In this document: one piece after another, positions 1 to 7,250 of the stretch
Numbering within the stretch: position 1 is the first letter of the stretch
How the letters are laid out: each line of letters opens with the position of its first letter
Assembly: GCF_001602625.1 (NCBI RefSeq)
Contig: NZ_LECR01000040.1
Location: forward strand, 36,124-45,411
From: Sodalis-like endosymbiont of Proechinophthirus fluctus
GTDB lineage: Bacteria; Pseudomonadota; Gammaproteobacteria; Enterobacterales; Enterobacteriaceae
Direction: 5' to 3'
DNA length: 9,288 bases
Notes under the pieces: model-generated
Database searches by the model: none
Seen by the model: the letters and a program-made list of their open reading frames with translations, nothing else
Told to the model about the DNA's origin: nothing
Position numbers and translations under genes: made by a program

Positions 1-218
1 GCGCTTCACAACGTCGCTATCGGCCTGGGAGCTGTCGAGTTCGGCGACCTTGACCGCCAGCCGGCGTGGCGCGGCAAACCAACTCATTTCGCCGTGGCGA
101 ACTCTGGCCACATCAAGTTCGCCGCTAATTTGGTCGGCGAATGCCTCAGCCAAAGCGCGCAGCGACTTTGGCGGCAGCTCTTCCGTGCCGATTTCCACCA
201 GAAAAGTGTGTTGCGTCA
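1..218 (-). CDS. glyS: glycine--tRNA ligase beta subunit, N-terminal part (runs off the window)
   Basis: This is the first 72 codons of the beta subunit of the bacterial alpha2-beta2 glycyl-tRNA synthetase. The beta chain contributes tRNA recognition, while the alpha chain makes glycyl-adenylate. The start is ATG at 218-216. The protein opens [20 protein letters not shown] and continues through [12 protein letters not shown], both hallmarks of the GlyS N-terminus (E. coli: [20 protein letters not shown], recalled). No stop or frameshift is seen. The family's usual length is about 690 residues, so most of the gene lies left of the window. It follows glyQ on the same strand with only 10 bases between the glyQ stop and this ATG, so the two form an operon. 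The purine-rich AAGAGACAG just before the ATG is a weak ribosome-binding site. Whether the rest of the gene is intact cannot be seen. Confidence 0.96.
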
Positions 219-228
219 TGACTGTCTC

Positions 229-1143
229 TTATTTCTCATTCTTTTTGCACATCGGGAAACCCAGCGCTTCGCGTGAAGCGTAGTAGGCTTCTGCTACAGC
301 TTTGGTCAAGGTACGGATCCGCAGAATATAGCGCTGGCGCTCAGTAACCGAAATTGCCTTGCGGGCATCCAGTAAATTGAAGCTGTACGCCGCCCTAAGA
401 ATGCTCTCATAGGCCGGCAGCGGCAGCGGTTTTTCCAAGGCCAGCAGGGTTTGCGCTTCTTTTTCATACTGTTCAAAACAGGTGAACAGAAAATCCACGT
501 CGGCATATTCAAAATTGTAGGTCGATTGCTCGACTTCGCTTTGATGAAATACGTCACCATAGGTAGTACAGCCCAGTGGGCCATCGCTCCAGACCAGATC
601 ATAGACGCTGTCGACGCCCTGCAGATACATCGCTAAACGCTCAAGCCCATAGGTAATTTCCCCTGTGACCGGCCGGCATTCTAGCCCGCCCACCTGCTGA
701 AAATAGGTGAATTGCGTCACTTCCATGCCGTTCAGCCAGATTTCCCAACCCAGTCCCCAGGCTCCTAATGTCTTGTTTTCCCAGTTATCTTCCACGAAAC
801 GGATATCGTGAATAGTAGGATCCAGGCCAACTTCTCTCAGCGAACCGAGATATAATTCCTGGATATTCTCCGGTGAAGGTTTGATGATAACCTGAAACTG
901 GTAATAATGCTGCAGCCGGTTGGGGTTTTCACCGTAGCGGCCATCGGTAGGACGGCGCGAAGGTTGTACGTAGGCGGCGGCGATGGGCTCCGGACCAAGC
1001 GCTCGCAGGCAAGTCATGGGATGAGAGGTCCCCGCGCCGACCTCCATATCCAGAGGTTGGACGATGGTGCAACCCTGACGCGCCCAGTAATTCTGGAGCG
1101 TCAGGATCAGGCCCTGAAAGGTATTAGAATCAAACTGTTGCAC
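229..1143 (-). CDS. glyQ: glycine--tRNA ligase alpha subunit, intact, GTG start
   Basis: This catalytic subunit of heterotetrameric glycyl-tRNA synthetase activates glycine with ATP in the cytoplasm and charges tRNA-Gly together with GlyS. The protein is 304 residues (E. coli 303) and matches GlyQ from end to end. Examples are [20 protein letters not shown] (33-52), [20 protein letters not shown] (63-82), the core [20 protein letters not shown] (132-151) and a class II motif-3-like [13 protein letters not shown] (161-173). I chose GTG at 1143 because homology begins exactly there ([13 protein letters not shown]). The frame stays open upstream to an ATG at 1245, but those 34 residues look non-coding. 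There is no clear Shine-Dalgarno before the GTG, so initiation may be weak. Residue 192 is Cys in [13 protein letters not shown] where E. coli has Lys, as I recall it. glyS follows directly. The gene looks functional, unlike much of its neighbourhood. Confidence 0.96.
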   Translation of the reverse strand: MQQFDSNTFQGLILTLQNYWARQGCTIVQPLDMEVGAGTSHPMTCLRALGPEPIAAAYVQPSRRPTDGRYGENPNRLQHYYQFQVIIKPSPENIQELYLGSLREVGLDPTIHDIRFVEDNWENKTLGAWGLGWEIWLNGMEVTQFTYFQQVGGLECRPVTGEITYGLERLAMYLQGVDSVYDLVWSDGPLGCTTYGDVFHQSEVEQSTYNFEYADVDFLFTCFEQYEKEAQTLLALEKPLPLPAYESILRAAYSFNLLDARKAISVTERQRYILRIRTLTKAVAEAYYASREALGFPMCKKNEK

Positions 1144-1187
1144 GTTAAATTCGCACGCGTTACAAGTGGATGTAATGAGAAAGTACC

Positions 1188-1216
1188 AGTATAACCTCTG
1201 ACGCTCAGATATACAG
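1188..1216 (-). promoter_or_regulatory. possible glyQ promoter
   Basis: On the minus strand a good -10 hexamer TATACT lies at 1193-1188, about 45 bases before the glyQ GTG. At a 17-base spacing the -35 position reads CTGTAT (1216-1211), which resembles TTGACA poorly. The placement suits a short leader ahead of the glyQS operon. The call rests mainly on the -10 box and position. Confidence 0.35.
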
Positions 1217-1790
1217 CTCGGATCCGGCAACAACTGCGAATACACGCTGCAGATTCAACCAGAAAGTCAGCGTCGCGCCTATTCGCCGAACGGCAGGAGG
1301 GTCTATGCAACCGTATTCGCACCGGAACATTACCCGCATCAACATCCGCCGGCAAGATGAATCGACACTAATTGCGGCACTGGAAAACCGCGTCTCATAT
1401 GCGCTGGATCCGATGTGTTCGAGCAAGAGCTGCTGTCGGCTACATCGCCGCTGATGCGCCTGCCCACAATATCATGTCTCTGACGCGTATTAGTTTCGCC
1501 AATCATGAGACTCGCTACAATATAGCCGCCGAGGTGAATAATCTCATCATCTCCCTTGCCGGATGGGTGGAAAAATTGCGTTAATCCGGAGATTATCCTC
1601 GGCCGTTTGAGACCGCTGGATACCGACAAGGCTAGGCGGCGCCGGCAGGTTGAGAAATCGCCGGGCCGGTTTACCAACCGTGGCGACCGTGGCATTTTTC
1701 TACCATCCGGCGTAAATCGATGACACTGAGGTTTTAAGCTATCGGTGCTATGATCACTGCTTATGCTATTCGCGCAATAAAGGAACTGGA
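1217..1790. other. decayed spacer with no recognisable gene
   Basis: About 570 bases lie between the glyQ promoter region and the next gene. The E. coli neighbours I looked for here (ysaB, yiaH) do not match in any frame. The best open stretch is a plus-strand frame at 1372-1584 whose only early start is TTG. It ends in SFANHETRYNIAAEV and then EKLR, vaguely like the C-terminus of a cysteine-desulfurase-type enzyme, but too short and divergent to call. A minus-strand open frame at 1339-1830 overlaps the start of the next gene and has no family features. Moderate G+C and several short open frames in different phases suggest an old pseudogene worn beyond recognition. Confidence 0.5.
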
Positions 1791-1811
1791 CAGTAATGAA
1801 AGGAAAGAAGA

Positions 1812-2813
1812 ATGAGCGTAAGTGAGACACAGCTGAAAGCGACCTCTTACCTGTTGATGTTTCTTTTTATCACCTTGATCATCCCGCTGCACTTGTTTCC
1901 CTGCTTTATCGCCGGATTTCTGGCGCATGAGGTGATCATTTCTCTGACGCCGTGGTTTGAACGCTTGGTCGGAATCGGCCGCGCCCGATGGGTAGTGGTG
2001 ACGCTGATTGCCGCGTTCGTGGTTATTGCCATGACGCTGGGTATCGTGAGCCTGGTAAGCTTCTTGACCTCGGACATTCAGCGCGGTATCGACATTACCG
2101 CCGAAACCAACCGCATCTTTTCCGATGTGAAGAACCGCATCCCCGATTATTTCCCCTCATTTCTGCCCGAAAGCGCGGAAGAACTAAAAGATCAGCTCTT
2201 CGCCCTAGTCGAGTCTAATTTGATCATTATCCGCAATATGGGCCGCTCTTTCTTGCATGGACTGATTACTATTTTTATCGGCCTCATAATTGGCGCAGTG
2301 ATTTCTCTCAATAAACCGTCCGGCCGTAATACCTACTTTACGCAGCAGCTAATGGAACGCCTGCATTATCTTTCTCAGGCGTTTCGCAATATCGTTTTCG
2401 CCCAAATCAAAGTATCGCTGGTCAATACCCTGCTGACATCGATGATGATTCTGGTACTGTTCCCGTTGTTCGGCGTACATCTGCCGCTGGGCAAGACGCT
2501 GATTGTGGCAACTTTTATCTTTGGCCTATTGCCGATTATCGGTAATCTTATTTCCAATTTCATGATTATCATCTCTGCTCTCTCTATCTCCTTGAGCGTG
2601 GGCGGCGTAATGGTGCTGTACCTCATTTTGATTCATAAGCTGGAATATTTCCTCAATGCCGAGATCGTCGGTAGCCGTATTAATGCCAAATCTTGGGAAC
2701 TGCTGCTAGCCATGCTTATCTTCGAGGCGGCGTTTGGTCTGGAAGGATTGGTGGCAGCGCCGATTTATTACGCCTATCTGAAAACTGAATTACGGGTGCG
2801 GGAACTTATCTGA
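1812..2813 (+). CDS. AI-2E/PerM-family inner-membrane transporter, intact
   Basis: This 333-residue polytopic membrane protein belongs to the AI-2E transporter family (TqsA, PerM, YdiK and YhhT in E. coli). Members export small molecules or ions, and the substrate here cannot be told. Hydrophobic segments lie near residues 13-36 and 60-86, then 146-166 after a soluble loop of about 55 residues, then 204-225, 229-262, 264-280 and 296-322. The C-terminal half carries family-type signatures: GLLPIIGNLISNF (238-250), LEYFLNAEIVGSRINAKSWE (277-296) and EGLVAAPIYYAYLK (311-324). The ATG at 1812 follows AAGGAAAGAAG, a good ribosome-binding site. No frameshift or internal stop is seen, so it appears functional among broken neighbours. 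It stops at 2813, immediately before the recognisable part of avtA. It is not a clear one-to-one match to any named E. coli member, so I give no symbol. Confidence 0.9.
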   Translation: MSVSETQLKATSYLLMFLFITLIIPLHLFPCFIAGFLAHEVIISLTPWFERLVGIGRARWVVVTLIAAFVVIAMTLGIVSLVSFLTSDIQRGIDITAETNRIFSDVKNRIPDYFPSFLPESAEELKDQLFALVESNLIIIRNMGRSFLHGLITIFIGLIIGAVISLNKPSGRNTYFTQQLMERLHYLSQAFRNIVFAQIKVSLVNTLLTSMMILVLFPLFGVHLPLGKTLIVATFIFGLLPIIGNLISNFMIIISALSISLSVGGVMVLYLILIHKLEYFLNAEIVGSRINAKSWELLLAMLIFEAAFGLEGLVAAPIYYAYLKTELRVRELI

Positions 2814-3683
2814 GTGCTGACGACCCGGGTGATGCTTGGCCGCCCAGGTAGCAATCCTGCGTCGTTTCCCCGCGATGGAGCAGAGTACCTTAACACCTTG
2901 CAGCGTGAGATGTTTTCGGCGACAGCTCAATAGAGCGAGGTATTGTGTAATTATGACAGTACGCAGGGTCAATATGCCCTTCTAACCTCACTAGCCGCCT
3001 TGTTGTACAATGAATTCTGCTGGCCTATCACGGCGGCCCCCGCCCCCCAGAGTGTCTTTTTCTATTTGTTTAATTTCTTTCGGTGAAGACGGTACTCTGT
3101 GTCGGGTCTTGTTTCCACTAGCGCCGGATTATCTCGGCTATAGCGATACAGGACTTGAGGAAAATAAGTTCGTCGCGAATAAACCGACCCTCTCTCTAGC
3201 TCCCTGAAGGCCCAGTTTAAATACCACGTAGATTTTGAGCATCTGAAGGCGGGAGAAGATATTGGTCTTATCTGCATCTCACAACCGACCAATCCGACCG
3301 GTAATGCTCATCGTCGGGGTGATCTGCTGCGCCTGTTCGAAGACGTTATTCGGCCGTTTTATCGCCGCCGCGTTGATGAGGTTATTGCCTTTATACGTCG
3401 CTGGCTCATCCATAAGCCGGAAGGCGTAATATATCTCTGGCTGCAGTTCCTATCTGCACCGACGCGCTCTACCAGCGTCTGAAGCAACAGCAGCGTGCTA
3501 ATAGTGCCTGGCACTACTTTTTCCCGGGGCCAAATCAAGAGTGGCATCACAGCTGTCAATGCCTGCATATGAATTATATGCAGGCCGGAAGCGGAAAAAA
3601 TCGAGCGCGGCATTGCCATTCTAGCGGAGGAGGTGGCAAGCGTGCTGCGCCCATCGCGAGACGGTGGAGTAAAGCGCTATTAA
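2814..3683 (+). pseudogene. avtA: valine--pyruvate aminotransferase, decayed
   Basis: AvtA is a cytoplasmic PLP enzyme that makes valine or alanine by transamination with pyruvate. Homology to E. coli AvtA (about 417 residues) is found in order across several frames. VMLGRPGSNPASFP is near 2829, LCNYDSTQGQ near 2941, VFFYLFNFF near 3053, RVLFPLAPDYLGYSDTGLEE near 3107, YHVDFEHLKAGEDIGLIC near 3220, QPTNPTGN near 3283, FYRRRVDEVIAFIRRW near 3358, LIHKPEG near 3404, ALYQRLK near 3460, and the tail EKIERGIAILAEEV near 3594. It ends at TAA 3681-3683. Roughly the first 30 codons are missing, since homology starts just after the upstream gene's stop. PTNPTGN is followed at once by GDLLRLFE, so about 100 residues including the PLP lysine (SLSKLG motif) are deleted. 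A second small deletion joins FIRRW to LIHKPEG. With at least four frameshifts plus in-frame stops it cannot be functional. Confidence 0.93.
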
Positions 3684-3711
3684 AAAAGCCCGTCAGGCAA
3701 ACAACGGGCTT
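3682..3711 (-). terminator. Rho-independent terminator for the ibpAB operon
   Basis: Read on the minus strand, an 8-bp stem (AAGCCCGT, 10-base loop, ACGGGCTT) ends in an uninterrupted T run, giving GGGCTTTTTTA. The plus strand has no T run after the stem, so the terminator acts leftward. It lies about 150 bases past the ibpB stop with no gene between. Its T run overlaps the old avtA stop codon, so the two genes converge on it. Confidence 0.8.
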
Positions 3712-3858
3712 GTAGTGACACGACCGGCAAAGGCCCGGCTAGATGCCGCTTTTCATTTGTTGTGACTGGCCACTATTGATTATTGCGTCGCAATGGTAAT
3801 TGTGGTGGGGACCACGTAAACGGAGCGCCGTTAGCGCAATAGCCCGGTCCGTTCTGGC

Positions 3859-4314
3859 TTATTTATCATCCATGGTGCAGTCCTGAAGTGCCGGTCGCTG
3901 GGCCGAGGTCCCAATGGCAACACGTCGCGGCTGAAGGGATTCGGGAATATGCCGCTCCAAATCGATGTTAAGCAGACCGTGGGTGAAATCAGCTTGGGTA
4001 ACCGTCATATGCTCCGCTAGCGTGAAGCTGAGGGAGAATTCTTTGCAGACCAGTCCCTGATGCAAATAGTGTATCTCTTTCTCCGCTAGCGTGGGTTTAC
4101 CTTTGATGGTCAGGCGCGGTCCTTCCAGATCAATCGACAATTCCTGCTGGGTAAAACCGGATAGCGCCAGCGTAATGCGATAATGGTTATCATCGCCTTT
4201 CTCAATATTGTACGGGGGATAACTCATCCCCTGAAAATCGTCTTGTATATTGCTGGCCAATTTATCAAATCCGATCCACTGACGAAATAATGGGGAGAGA
4301 TCATAGTTACGCAT
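3859..4314 (-). CDS. ibpB: small heat-shock protein IbpB, intact
   Basis: IbpB is an ATP-independent holdase that binds unfolding proteins and inclusion bodies with IbpA, keeping them ready for ClpB/DnaK refolding in the cytoplasm. From the start used here the protein is 151 residues (E. coli IbpB 142). It opens [20 protein letters not shown]. The alpha-crystallin domain spans about residues 35-130, with [40 protein letters not shown] and [13 protein letters not shown]; a C-terminal RRVAIG gives the I/V-x-I type oligomerisation motif. I chose ATG 4314 over an in-frame ATG at 4353 because family homology begins at MRNYDLSP and AAGGAG lies 7 bases upstream. The C-terminal tail is slightly longer than in E. 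coli. It is the second gene after ibpA and has its own structured leader, which suggests separate translational control. Confidence 0.95.
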   Translation of the reverse strand: MRNYDLSPLFRQWIGFDKLASNIQDDFQGMSYPPYNIEKGDDNHYRITLALSGFTQQELSIDLEGPRLTIKGKPTLAEKEIHYLHQGLVCKEFSLSFTLAEHMTVTQADFTHGLLNIDLERHIPESLQPRRVAIGTSAQRPALQDCTMDDK

Positions 4315-4322
4315 ATTATTAA

Positions 4323-4338
4323 CTCCTTCTATAAAGAG
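4323..4338 (-). promoter_or_regulatory. hairpin sequestering the ibpB ribosome-binding site (candidate RNA thermometer)
   Basis: In the mRNA, CUCUUU (4338-4333), loop AUAG, then AAGGAG (4328-4323) forms a six-pair stem containing one G-U pair. It buries the entire Shine-Dalgarno of ibpB a few bases before its ATG. A short, weak stem over a ribosome-binding site is how heat-opened thermometers work, and small heat-shock genes are classic hosts for them. The pairing is read directly; the temperature response is inferred. Confidence 0.55.
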
Positions 4339-4347
4339 AGATAATTC

Positions 4348-4372
4348 ACTCAACCCGCTAATCGGGTTGAGT
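4348..4372 (-). repeat. perfect stem-loop in the ibpA-ibpB intergenic region
   Basis: A perfect 10-bp inverted repeat (ACTCAACCCG / CGGGTTGAGT) has a 5-base loop and sits between the ibpA stop and the ibpB leader hairpin. No T run follows, so it is not an intrinsic terminator. It could protect or guide processing of the ibpAB transcript, or lower ibpB expression relative to ibpA. Confidence 0.7.
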
Positions 4373-4417
4373 TAGCCTCCTATCCGGGCAGACGCATGAG
4401 TTTGTGGCCAAGAGGCG

Positions 4418-4831
4418 TTATTTTATTTCAATACGACGTGGCTTTAAGGTTTCCGGCACTACACGTTCCAAATCAATAAAAAGCAGGCCGTTCGCCAATT
4501 GGGCGCCTTTTATTTGTATATGTTCAGCTAGTTGAAATTTACGCTCGAAATTGCGCTCGGTAATACCCTGGTATAAATAGTTGCGTTCGCTTTGATCGTT
4601 AGTGTGAGCACCTTTAACCGTCAGAAGGTTGTCATGGGCGGTAATCTCCAACTCGCTTTCGGCAAAGCCGGCGGCCGCAATGGCGATGCGGTACTGATTT
4701 TCGCTGACCAATTCAACATTATAAGGGGGATGACTACCGTTGCCCTGATTCTGGCCTGCTTCCAGTAGATTAACCAGGCGGTCGAAACCGATGGCGGAAC
4801 GGTACAGCGGTGAAAAATCGAAATTACGCAT
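4418..4831 (-). CDS. ibpA: small heat-shock protein IbpA, intact
   Basis: IbpA is the partner of IbpB, a cytoplasmic holdase that coats aggregating proteins during heat shock. The protein is 137 residues, the same length as E. coli IbpA, and is near-identical through most of its length. It opens [20 protein letters not shown]. The alpha-crystallin domain (about residues 32-125) includes [60 protein letters not shown] and [13 protein letters not shown], followed by the C-terminal RRIEIK (I-x-I motif). Start ATG 4831 has TGGAGG at 4846-4841, ten bases upstream. A sigma-32-like promoter lies about 100 bases upstream. It is first in the ibpAB operon. All conserved positions I could check are present, so it is very likely functional. 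Confidence 0.97.
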   Translation of the reverse strand: MRNFDFSPLYRSAIGFDRLVNLLEAGQNQGNGSHPPYNVELVSENQYRIAIAAAGFAESELEITAHDNLLTVKGAHTNDQSERNYLYQGITERNFERKFQLAEHIQIKGAQLANGLLFIDLERVVPETLKPRRIEIK

Positions 4832-4930
4832 ATCTTAAATCCTCCAAAATTTATCGAGGGTACAATAACCTTCCTATTGAACAGGTCATTAACCGGAATA
4901 CCCATACGGCGTATCCATTTCTGGTCACGT
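4832..4930 (-). promoter_or_regulatory. ibpA 5' untranslated leader, possible ROSE-like thermometer
   Basis: About 100 bases separate the predicted transcription start from the ibpA ATG. In the mRNA, CCUC at 4859-4856 can pair with GAGG (4844-4841) of the Shine-Dalgarno across an 11-base A/U-rich loop. Enterobacterial ibpA leaders are known to carry ROSE-type thermometers, so this leader is a natural candidate. I did not fold the full leader, and the short pairing alone is modest evidence. Confidence 0.45.
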
Positions 4931-4934
4931 AAAC

Positions 4935-4963
4935 TAAATTGGATCGCCGACAAGTTTTTCAAG
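4935..4963 (-). promoter_or_regulatory. sigma-32 (heat-shock) promoter of ibpAB
   Basis: On the minus strand CTTGAA (4963-4958, followed by AAA) matches the sigma-32 -35 element. After a 14-base spacer TCCAATTTA (4943-4935) matches the CCCCATNTA -10 consensus at most positions. Spacing, orientation and position upstream of ibpA all fit RpoH control, as expected for this operon. Confidence 0.7.
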
Positions 4964-5120
4964 AGGTAATAAGAAAAAATATTAGAGTTGCCGTAAAATT
5001 TACGCTGAGTTTATTTAATCTATATTATACTAATTTTTACAGCTTGCGTCATCAGGGTGGTTCAAGCACAGTTTCATTAGATCCTAAGATCAGGTTGTTT
5101 TGCGAGTGTAAGACCAACGG

Positions 5121-5425
5121 ATGCGGAAAGGTTACGTTAAGAAAGGTCTTATGTCGTAACAGCAAGATGTATCGCGCTGGGCGCTACCGGCTGCTCCAGC
5201 ATCATGACACATACCCGCCTCTATAGGGGCATTATCCCGGTGACCGCGCCAATATGCAGGTCTTACGCGACAAAGATAGTAACTGGTGCATCCGGCAATG
5301 TGGCAGTCATTGATTTACCCTTCTCCGCGGTATTTAACACGGTTTTATTACCCTGTGACTACTCCCGTCGCGATAACAATACCGATGAGGAATCTCCTCG
5401 TTCACGCATGTTGCACAGCCACTAG
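5121..5425 (+). pseudogene. yidQ: YidQ-family (DUF1375) lipoprotein, frameshifted
   Basis: A YidQ-like outer-membrane lipoprotein of unknown function, divergent from ibpA as in E. coli. The main frame reads IALGATGCSSIMTHT, a lipobox with Cys at about 5189, and later NVAVIDLPFSAVFNTVLLP followed by CDYSRRD. The latter matches the E. coli YidQ signature LDMPFTAVMDTLLLPWD (recalled). The signal-peptide start is in another frame: ATG 5121 reads MRKGYVKKGLMS and then hits TAA at 5157, one base out of phase with the lipobox. The only ATG in the main frame near its start is 5204, downstream of the lipobox, which would give a leaderless 73-residue product. The frameshift and the Trp-to-Cys change in LLPCD point to a pseudogene. 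Stop at 5423-5425. Confidence 0.8.
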
Positions 5426-5429
5426 CATG

Positions 5430-5789
5430 AGCGCGTAAACACGCCCAGTGGCAACTAAGCCGACTCACACCGGTGCCGATACTGATGGCGGTCGAGCTCT
5501 AGGACTGCACTAATAATCCTGAATTGCCTCCGCTGTTAACTTAAACTACCCGAAACTTCTAGGTCTCATTGAAATCATCGACCAGCATGGCATACCCTGC
5601 TGCTGTGCTTTTGCCAGCGCTGCTGTTGTATTGAGGGTTTCCGTCCTGTCCACGCTGGTGCCGTAAACGAAAAACGGCGTGGCCAGATTCCTTTTCCTTC
5701 CCTATCACCGATGACGACACCATCTCGCCGGCATCGAGAGCGGCTTTTATTTTATGCCGGAATCAATACCGACGACTCCGGCCTTCAGA
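5430..5789. other. decayed spacer between yidQ and dgoT
   Basis: No intact gene. In E. coli yidR and cbrA lie here; no match to either was found in the frames read. On the minus strand just past dgoT there are coding-like pieces in shifting frames, for example LDAGEMVSSSVIG (about 5740-5702) and FVYGTSVDRTETLNTTAALA (about 5680-5620). The latter is vaguely like a sugar-isomerase (SIS) domain but too weak to assign. It may be a worn-out gene that followed dgoT. Confidence 0.45.
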
Positions 5790-6840
5790 CTATCCTCACC
5801 ACACCAGCAACAGATAGCAGAGTCCGCCCCAAGAGCGCCACTATGGTGACATAAATCAGCGCCGGCGAAAAAACGTAATCCGACGCCATGTAAACCACTA
5901 CTAACGGTACGGTGATGCCGCCCAAACCCAAAAAATCAAAGATACCCGCCGGTCAGGATAACCAGCCGTAACGGCGCCAATGACGGGGCCATCGACCGGG
6001 TGATGGAGGCGAAGCCTTTGCCGAAAAAGGCCAGCATCATCAACGTCATTACCCAGACAGGATCGTTGGCACAGCCTGTATCAACTGGCACAGGCTGTGC
6101 CATATTCCATGTTGGATAGCAACAGTCCGCAGATAATCGGCGTTTTACGGGCAAAACCCAATGATCTGCCGGCGTGCTCCCATCCGAATCGGCAAAGCAA
6201 CCTGACAAAATAGCACCGAAAAAAGTAGCCAGGAACGGCACAGTGGTCATGAAACTTGCCGTTATGGTGGCGATATGCTTTTCCTAGGTCGAATAATTTC
6301 GGAACTATGTCAGAAAAAACTACAACGTAGAGGTAGCGGCGAACTGCCCTAAATACACGCTAGTCAGCCTACGATCAGATTAAGATTGAACACCAATTTC
6401 TAAATCAGTGCGGGTCCGGCGGTCATGGGGCCACCCGATTCTTTTTCTCCACAGGCGTGGCGGCACCATCCACCAGACCGACGGCGGTTTTGATATACTC
6501 CAACACGGCAGTATTAATCCCGCGGCTTTCACGCGGCGATTGATAGGCTACGAACTATACGAACTAGATGAGCGCCTACACAGTGCCCGCCCGCCGGTAA
6601 TAACAAAAACTCAGTGCCAGCTTAGCGCTTCCTGTGCTCAAATCAACGATGGCGCTAGGAATATGCTAGACTAAAAATTGGCCACGGGCGAACAGAAAAC
6701 GCTCGCCGGAGCACGGCCGGTTCGAGGAACTAGCTTGTTACCATCCGGTCATTGACCGACTGCCAGCGCTTCAAACAGACTATCAAGCGCACATACCAAC
6801 CAAGATGCCGAGCCGGTGGCGAAACCCTAGTCAACTGTCA
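5790..6840 (-). pseudogene. dgoT: D-galactonate MFS transporter, heavily decayed
   Basis: DgoT is an inner-membrane major-facilitator symporter for D-galactonate (E. coli about 430 residues). Colinear matches are read on the minus strand. GFATG is near 6832 and NDRMVTS near 6757. LAPSLI*AQEALSWH*VF, then VITGG, starts near 6660, with TGA where Trp codons belong. EYIKTAVGLVDG is near 6500, YLGQFAATSTL near 6360, MTTVPFLATFFGAILSGCFA near 6250, LAFFGKGFASITRSM near 6030, [12 protein letters not shown] near 5975, [16 protein letters not shown] residues near 5930, and YLLLV near 5805. At least six frameshifts and several stops break it. The N-terminal ~100 codons are not recognisable. A 104-residue open frame at 5936-6250 is the best-preserved piece, not a gene in its own right. 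The location matches the E. coli dgo operon downstream of ibpA-yidQ. Confidence 0.9.
6067..6102. repeat. 13-bp inverted repeat inside the dgoT pseudogene
   Basis: TGGCACAGCCTGT (6067-6079) and its exact reverse complement (6090-6102) flank 10 bases. In the dgoT frame this segment reads QPVPVDTGCA where E. coli DgoT has only a few residues before NDP, so it is extra sequence relative to the family. A small palindromic insertion, for example by template switching, is a likely origin. Confidence 0.7.
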
Positions 6841-6849
6841 AGTCTGTCC

Positions 6850-7250
6850 TTACGAGTCGTACTGTAGCACTAGTAACATTTATTATAATACGATGTAGAT
6901 CACACTTTAGACAACCCTCACCTGGCAGCATTCCCTATTTTGCCGATGGCGGGAGCGCGCCTGCGCCGACAAGGATGCTTAGGCAACGAACCATTGCAGA
7001 ACATTAGTGCTAAAAAACCGTTTTCACTTTCCAAAGCTATTCTAAGTCAGACGATATTCTTTGAAGGAGAAATTGCTGGCTCTCCCAATGCTTATTCTAT
7101 AAGTATGACGATACCGCCCAATGACGCTTTTTTTGATTTCACCCACCTCGCGCTAGGTTCCGGATACAATCCCCCTTTTTTACATAAAAATGCTCTGCTC
7201 TTGACACCGCAGTTTTATTGTGATCGGAAACCGACACAGTGGCGTTAAAA
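6850..7250. other. unassigned stretch with a weak 102-residue open frame
   Basis: This is where the 5' end of dgoT and the 3' end of dgoD would be expected on the minus strand; neither is recognisable. On the plus strand a frame is open from TTG 6940 (ATG 6946) to a stop at 7246-7248. It is 102 residues, including FDFTHLALGSGYNPPF and CDRKPTQWR. It has no clear ribosome-binding site, membrane segment or known motif. It lies at the transition from mixed to very A+T-rich sequence and may be chance or an island relic. Confidence 0.4.

Noticed and set aside
1144..1245. 34-residue N-terminal extension of GlyQ from ATG 1245
   Set aside because: The GlyQ family begins at M-Q-x-F-D, which falls on the GTG at 1143; the extension shows no homology and covers the likely promoter -10 box.
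1339..1830. 163-residue minus-strand open frame
   Set aside because: It overlaps the start and ribosome-binding site of the well-supported transporter gene and has a low-complexity, family-free translation; probably a chance frame.
4315..4353. Longer IbpB start at ATG 4353
   Set aside because: Family homology starts at MRNYDLSP (ATG 4314) behind AAGGAG; the extra 13 residues lie over the leader hairpin.
5936..6250. 104-residue minus-strand frame as a separate intact gene
   Set aside because: It is an internal piece of DgoT (MTTVPFLATFFGAILSG onward) with more DgoT homology on both sides in other frames.
6408..6674. 88-residue plus-strand open frame
   Set aside because: It is the antisense of the dgoT pseudogene, whose minus-strand homology explains the sequence.
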